NCBI RefSeq assembly: GCF_015706575.1
Contig: NW_024037048.1
Span: 16,819,512 to 16,883,511 of the forward strand
Length of the DNA: 64,000 nucleotides
Direction of reading: 5' to 3'
Source of the DNA: Patiria miniata
Taxonomy: Eukaryota > Echinodermata > Asteroidea > Valvatida > Asterinidae
In this document: positions 60,479 through 64,000 of the stretch, one piece after another
Layout: each line of letters starts with the position of its first letter
Numbering within the stretch: position 1 is the first letter of the stretch
Notes under the pieces: generated by a model
Told to the model about the DNA's origin: nothing
The model's input: only the letters and a program-made list of their open reading frames with translations
The model's database searches: none
Translations under genes and position numbers: made by a program

Positions 60479-61797
60479 CTGAAAAAAAAAAACCAACAAA
60501 AATATGAGTCATTAAAATCCTCCAGGAGATAACTTGGGGGATGGTGGGGAGGCATAACTGAATTTCAAAAGTTCTAAATGCCCCCCTCCCAACAAAAGCC
60601 TCTGTCGAGTGAAATTTAATTTGGTTTGATTATTCATTTCAAACAGAATGCGTTTTCCAACGGTCCTGTCTGGACTCAAGCGCGAGGAACATTCATGTCT
60701 CTTTTGGAAGGCTTTGCTATTTTCGAATCAAACGAAGTAATTATCACACAAATAAATTATATAATTGCCGGGAAAAAAGTACCTACACCGATTTAATGAC
60801 AGAAACTTTGCGATGCTCAAAGTGAAGAGACCGGTATCACATATACACTGTGAATTGTTCAGCCTGATATATCATCTGAAAAAAAGATCTGAAGATGTTT
60901 TCAACATAGTGCCAGTGGGCAGACTATGAACGTGTCCTACAATCCTGACCAAATCTGGCTGGGCCCCAACTCCCCAGCCCCCGTTCAGTGTTGTCGCTCA
61001 TTGCGCGGTGTGTGCTCCATCAGCTGGAGAGAACAACATTGACCGGGGGGAGCGGGGGAGTGGGTGACCGTGGCAGGTTCAGGAAGTGTCCCAACCATTT
61101 TGGCCGGGATTGTAGCAACGAAATCAAGTGACAAGAACTAAAAAAAATAATCCATTTAATTGATCTGTTTTTGTCAAATGTATAGCATCAACTAAGCTTA
61201 AAGTTCAAAAAGTTAGTTGTACTGCATCATACCTAAGATTGTGAGCAATTGATCCTATGTTCCTTTAACTGGTTCAAGGTTGCTTGAACTTGTAGTTATA
61301 GGAATCACAATGAGCATACAGTTTCTGCATTAGTGAGGGAAATCGATCTCATGCCAAGGAAGTAGAGGCGCAAACATTACAGCTGGACTACTGCAGTCAA
61401 GTTACAGTCGTTACATAAAAATTTCAGTATTTTCCGGATGGGAAATCAGCGCACCGGTTTGGCTCTAGTAAGCCACCATCTGTTTGCCAACTGAAACGTG
61501 ACTCTAAACATTTGGGATTTGTGAAAATCTGTACCAATAACGCAACCAAAAACATTCGAAACATTAAGCCAAATACCAATATTGCTTTGTCCCAAAATAT
61601 TCAACAGAATCTCAGTTGCATGCTGAGTGGAACCCTACATGCAAACATGACTGAATTCGTCCGAGAGCTTTTGCTTCAAATTTTAAGGCGAACAGCAAAG
61701 CAGAAGGACTGAGTAATCTGTACAAACATCAATTCTATGCATGATTTCTACAAATGAACCCAGCTAGATAAAACAATTTGAACTTGAATAAAACCGT

Positions 61798-61871
61798 ACG
61801 CAAATACTAACAGACCGGATGATCGCACTTAGTACTAAGTGCATGATCATCCGGTCTGTTAGTATTTGCGT
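61798..61871. repeat. 74-bp near-perfect palindrome
   Basis: Arms of 27 bp (acgcaaatactaacagaccg outward) flank an 18-bp self-complementary centre gcacttagtactaagtgc, with two unpaired bases. Paralogous sites at 20766, 55891 and 57300 contain one arm only, so the other arm is a local inverted duplication. Confidence 0.9.
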
Positions 61872-62253
61872 CCTATTACTGTGAGGCTATTCCGACTAGT
61901 CACACTTTTATCCAACAATGTTTGATTGTAAATGACGATCACTAATTGTGGCGGTTCGGACCGCGCTGGTTTGGCTGTTAGTTATCGCGCACAGCATCGG
62001 TATCATAGTCACGCAAGATCAGTTTCAATTCCAATTTAATTTGTTCATAAACATTTTGTTGTTCAGCCCTCACTCCTCAAGCAACTACACATCACAAGCT
62101 TACAGAGAAGCGAGGCTCAAGCCTACTACCACGCTCGCTGTTTGGAAACAGTGTCAGCAATAATCTTCGGAATTTCAATCCCACGTTGATTCAAACTACG
62201 TGCAAGAAGGCACATTGTTTCGGGGGAAAAACATAATTGTTTCAAACACTCAC

Positions 62254-62322
62254 CGAGCACAGTCTTGTTCTTGCAATCAGTTCTCTCTCTGGTTGTCGTC
62301 CGAAGGAGCTAGGTGACGAGCT
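62254..62322 (-). other. C1q copy 2, leader exon 1 (5' end approximate)
   Basis: Donor GCTCG|gtgagt. Shares ggacgacaaccagagagaga with 22067-22135. Start inferred from the TATA-like box. Confidence 0.5.
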
Positions 62323-62350
62323 ATGAGGGGAGAAGCGGCCCGCATCTGCC

Positions 62351-62357
62351 TTAAATC
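62351..62357 (-). promoter_or_regulatory. TATA-like box of C1q copy 2
   Basis: Minus strand atttaag preceded by CTCAGGAAATCGAT, as in copy 1. Confidence 0.4.
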
Positions 62358-62402
62358 TTGGAATCGATTTCCTGAGAAGTGACTGAGGGACTGTCAATCA
62401 CA

Positions 62403-62650
62403 CATCACCGACTCGCTTCATATTAATAAGACGAAAGTCAGTTAATATCGTTGAGGCTATTAAAGTCACCCATACAAACTTGTGTCACCGACACTGAAAT
62501 AGCCACATCCTATTGGTTGATACTGTATCGATGTCGGTGACAAATCCAAAACACGTGATTTGTGATTGACACGCAAAACTACATCCCGGCACTTGTGGTC
62601 ACCGCTAGTCACCGAGTAACTGTGATTGGTGGATAGAATAATGACGTACA
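62403..62650. promoter_or_regulatory. Upstream cluster of GTCACCGAC motifs and CCAAT boxes, copy 2
   Basis: Motifs near 62406, 62483, 62532 and 62598-62613, with inverted CCAAT near 62512 and 62624, in the same order as in 22248-22500. Confidence 0.5.
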
Positions 62651-63535
62651 CCGGCCGTGATTTACTCGGTGATCAGTTTGCGCTGTACGAATAACTCTAT
62701 GGTTTGAGTCTCAGGGTAGTAGAAGTATATATTCCGTGTGTTTTTTGTTTTGTATGTAGTCACCATCAAATTGATTCAGTACATGAAAATCAATTATGTG
62801 TAATGGTCAATTAAGGTTACACACATTGTTAAAATGGACTTCATTTTAGAACAAACCAACATAGAACTAGCACACTAAATTGTCCAGCTATTGTCTAGTT
62901 ATTGTCTAATGTCTAATGTTGAGTTATGACTTTTTATTTAACAAGGCTGGCTGACGGGGAGGGGTGGGGTCACGGCAGCAAACTCAGTAGTTGGAATAAC
63001 TAAATCAGAAGTGGAGAGAAGACGACTGGTTTTAAATCGATGCTTCTCATCCGGCCTTCCCTCGATTGATTCATGAAATCTATAGAGAGAAGGGGGTGCC
63101 GGGATGGGAGCGCCCCCATAGCGCCAAATGAGGTTCAGCCCCCCCCCCCCCCCCCCTCCACACACACCCACACAATCAACCCCAGACAAATAGTGTACTG
63201 TACACTTGCATCTTCTCTACAATACAGCGTCAGGATTGTTTGCAACAACAAGTTTTAGCAGGAAATCAGTGGTTAGGCGTAATGACCGCTTTGACAGGGA
63301 CTTTGAGGAAATACACAATGCATGGGAATGAATCCACCAGGACAAAACAACATGAACTTCGGTGAACTATGCGCATCCTATCCTGTCCCTGCATATCCAG
63401 GGCACTCCAATGGTGACTGTACGCATACAATCAGATCAGTTTTGGCATTGAGATTACATTTTATATTTAAAAAAAAAAATCGTCCATTGGGGGCGCTGTT
63501 CCAACCAGACGATCATGGACACTATCGGACAATAG
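62650..63535. other. Non-coding stretch
   Basis: Contains a C tract (63139-63157) that generates proline- or glycine-rich open frames on both strands. No gene recognised. Confidence 0.4.
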
Positions 63536-63581
63536 GTGGCGCCACGCTGCGTGGCTAAAATAAATACACAACAACCAGACA

Positions 63582-63745
63582 TGCCAGATGGAGCAAAATT
63601 GTTGTTCACAAACATGACAAAGTGGAAGGAACTGAAGGTGATATTCGATAAGGAAAAAGCCGCAGCTGTGGAGAATGAAGCGATTTTGGCAGAAGGAATC
63701 CCTCGGTTGGACTGGGGTTATCGTGACGATGCTCTTGCTAGATAG
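63582..63745 (+). CDS. Short unrecognised open reading frame
   Basis: Begins MPDGAKLLFTNMTKWKELKV and ends LDWGYRDDALAR-stop, 54 aa, lysine- and glutamate-rich in the middle with a normal protein-like composition, unlike the repeat-derived frames around it. No signal peptide or membrane segment. It ends just before the dispersed repeat at 63752. It may be an exon or gene relic; I do not recognise a family. Confidence 0.2.
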
Positions 63746-63751
63746 AGTGTT

Positions 63752-64000
63752 CGAGATAGGTCAGCAAATTATGTCGGGTGGGATTCGGGTGTTCAAAATC
63801 ATGGTCATGGTGTTTGCAGGTTCAAGTGTAGTCCGCGGACCACCGTAGCCTAACTTGGAGTTGGACCATAGCCGGCATAAATGTGGCCAATTTACTGGAC
63901 TACCTCCGCAAGTAAAGGCCACACTTCCACAATGTCCATCAATGGCATCATGTACAAAAACATGTCGAACTTTGTCAAATTTTGATATTCACATTTAGGC
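63752..64000. mobile_element. Second copy of the fold-back repeat (cut by window end)
   Basis: Matches 29673-29920 with only a few differences (an extra ccacc, a 9-base gain). Left boundary tcgagataggtcagc is identical while sequences before it are unrelated. Confidence 0.85.

Noticed and set aside
1-64000. tRNA, rRNA or other structured RNA genes
   Set aside because: Scanning by eye for tRNA B-box-like ggttcnant stretches with a paired A box gave no convincing cloverleaf.

Overview
The window looks like non-coding-rich nuclear DNA of an invertebrate animal. Genes have spliced exons with GT/AG borders, intergenic DNA is AT-rich, homopolymer G/C tracts are common, and the short motif GCGCCCTCT is scattered throughout. 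The recognisable genes are an SLC12 cation-chloride cotransporter tail, an endophilin-A BAR domain and collagen/C1q proteins. Together these suggest a marine deuterostome (echinoderm, hemichordate or amphioxus), but I cannot fix the species from sequence alone.

Layout. 1-5050 (+): last exons of an SLC12 (NKCC/NCC-like) C-terminal domain, present as repeated and damaged exon copies. 6479-22170 (-): a secreted collagen-like C1q-domain gene with one coding exon (6479-7279) and a proposed spliced leader of four short non-coding exons reaching a promoter near 22165. Its introns hold a TA-flanked DNA element (9249-9610) and a satellite of about 9 kb with a 50-bp unit (11190-20345). 23850-27930: a tandem array that is old and diverged on the left and homogeneous on the right. 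28465-31300: GCGCCCTCT clusters and large fold-back palindromes. 31882-35826 (+): internal exons of an endophilin-A gene, with one exon duplicated and one of the two copies spoiled. 35948-37039: a broken Penelope-like retroelement piece. 37410-50083 (+): a second, longer SLC12 exon array ordered A-B-A-B-A-B-A-B-A-C-D. 51537-62360 (-): a second C1q gene with the same five-exon plan. 62650-64000: non-coding DNA, one short unrecognised reading frame, and another copy of the repeat seen at 29673.

The left and right SLC12 + C1q blocks are a segmental duplication. Order, splice sites and even the embedded mobile elements correspond, with the C1q genes about 45.06 kb apart. Later events differ between the copies: the satellite and the 9249 element are only in the left copy, and a 2.26-kb nested insertion (45344-47601) is only in the right copy.

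The most biological signal is the C1q pair. The leader and collagen stalk are nearly identical, while the C1q head differs at 16 positions almost entirely by amino-acid-changing substitutions, as expected for diversifying recognition heads on a conserved stalk. The SLC12 copies look like decayed exon fragments, not a working transporter: no transmembrane exons are present and every A exon carries a stop at the same place.
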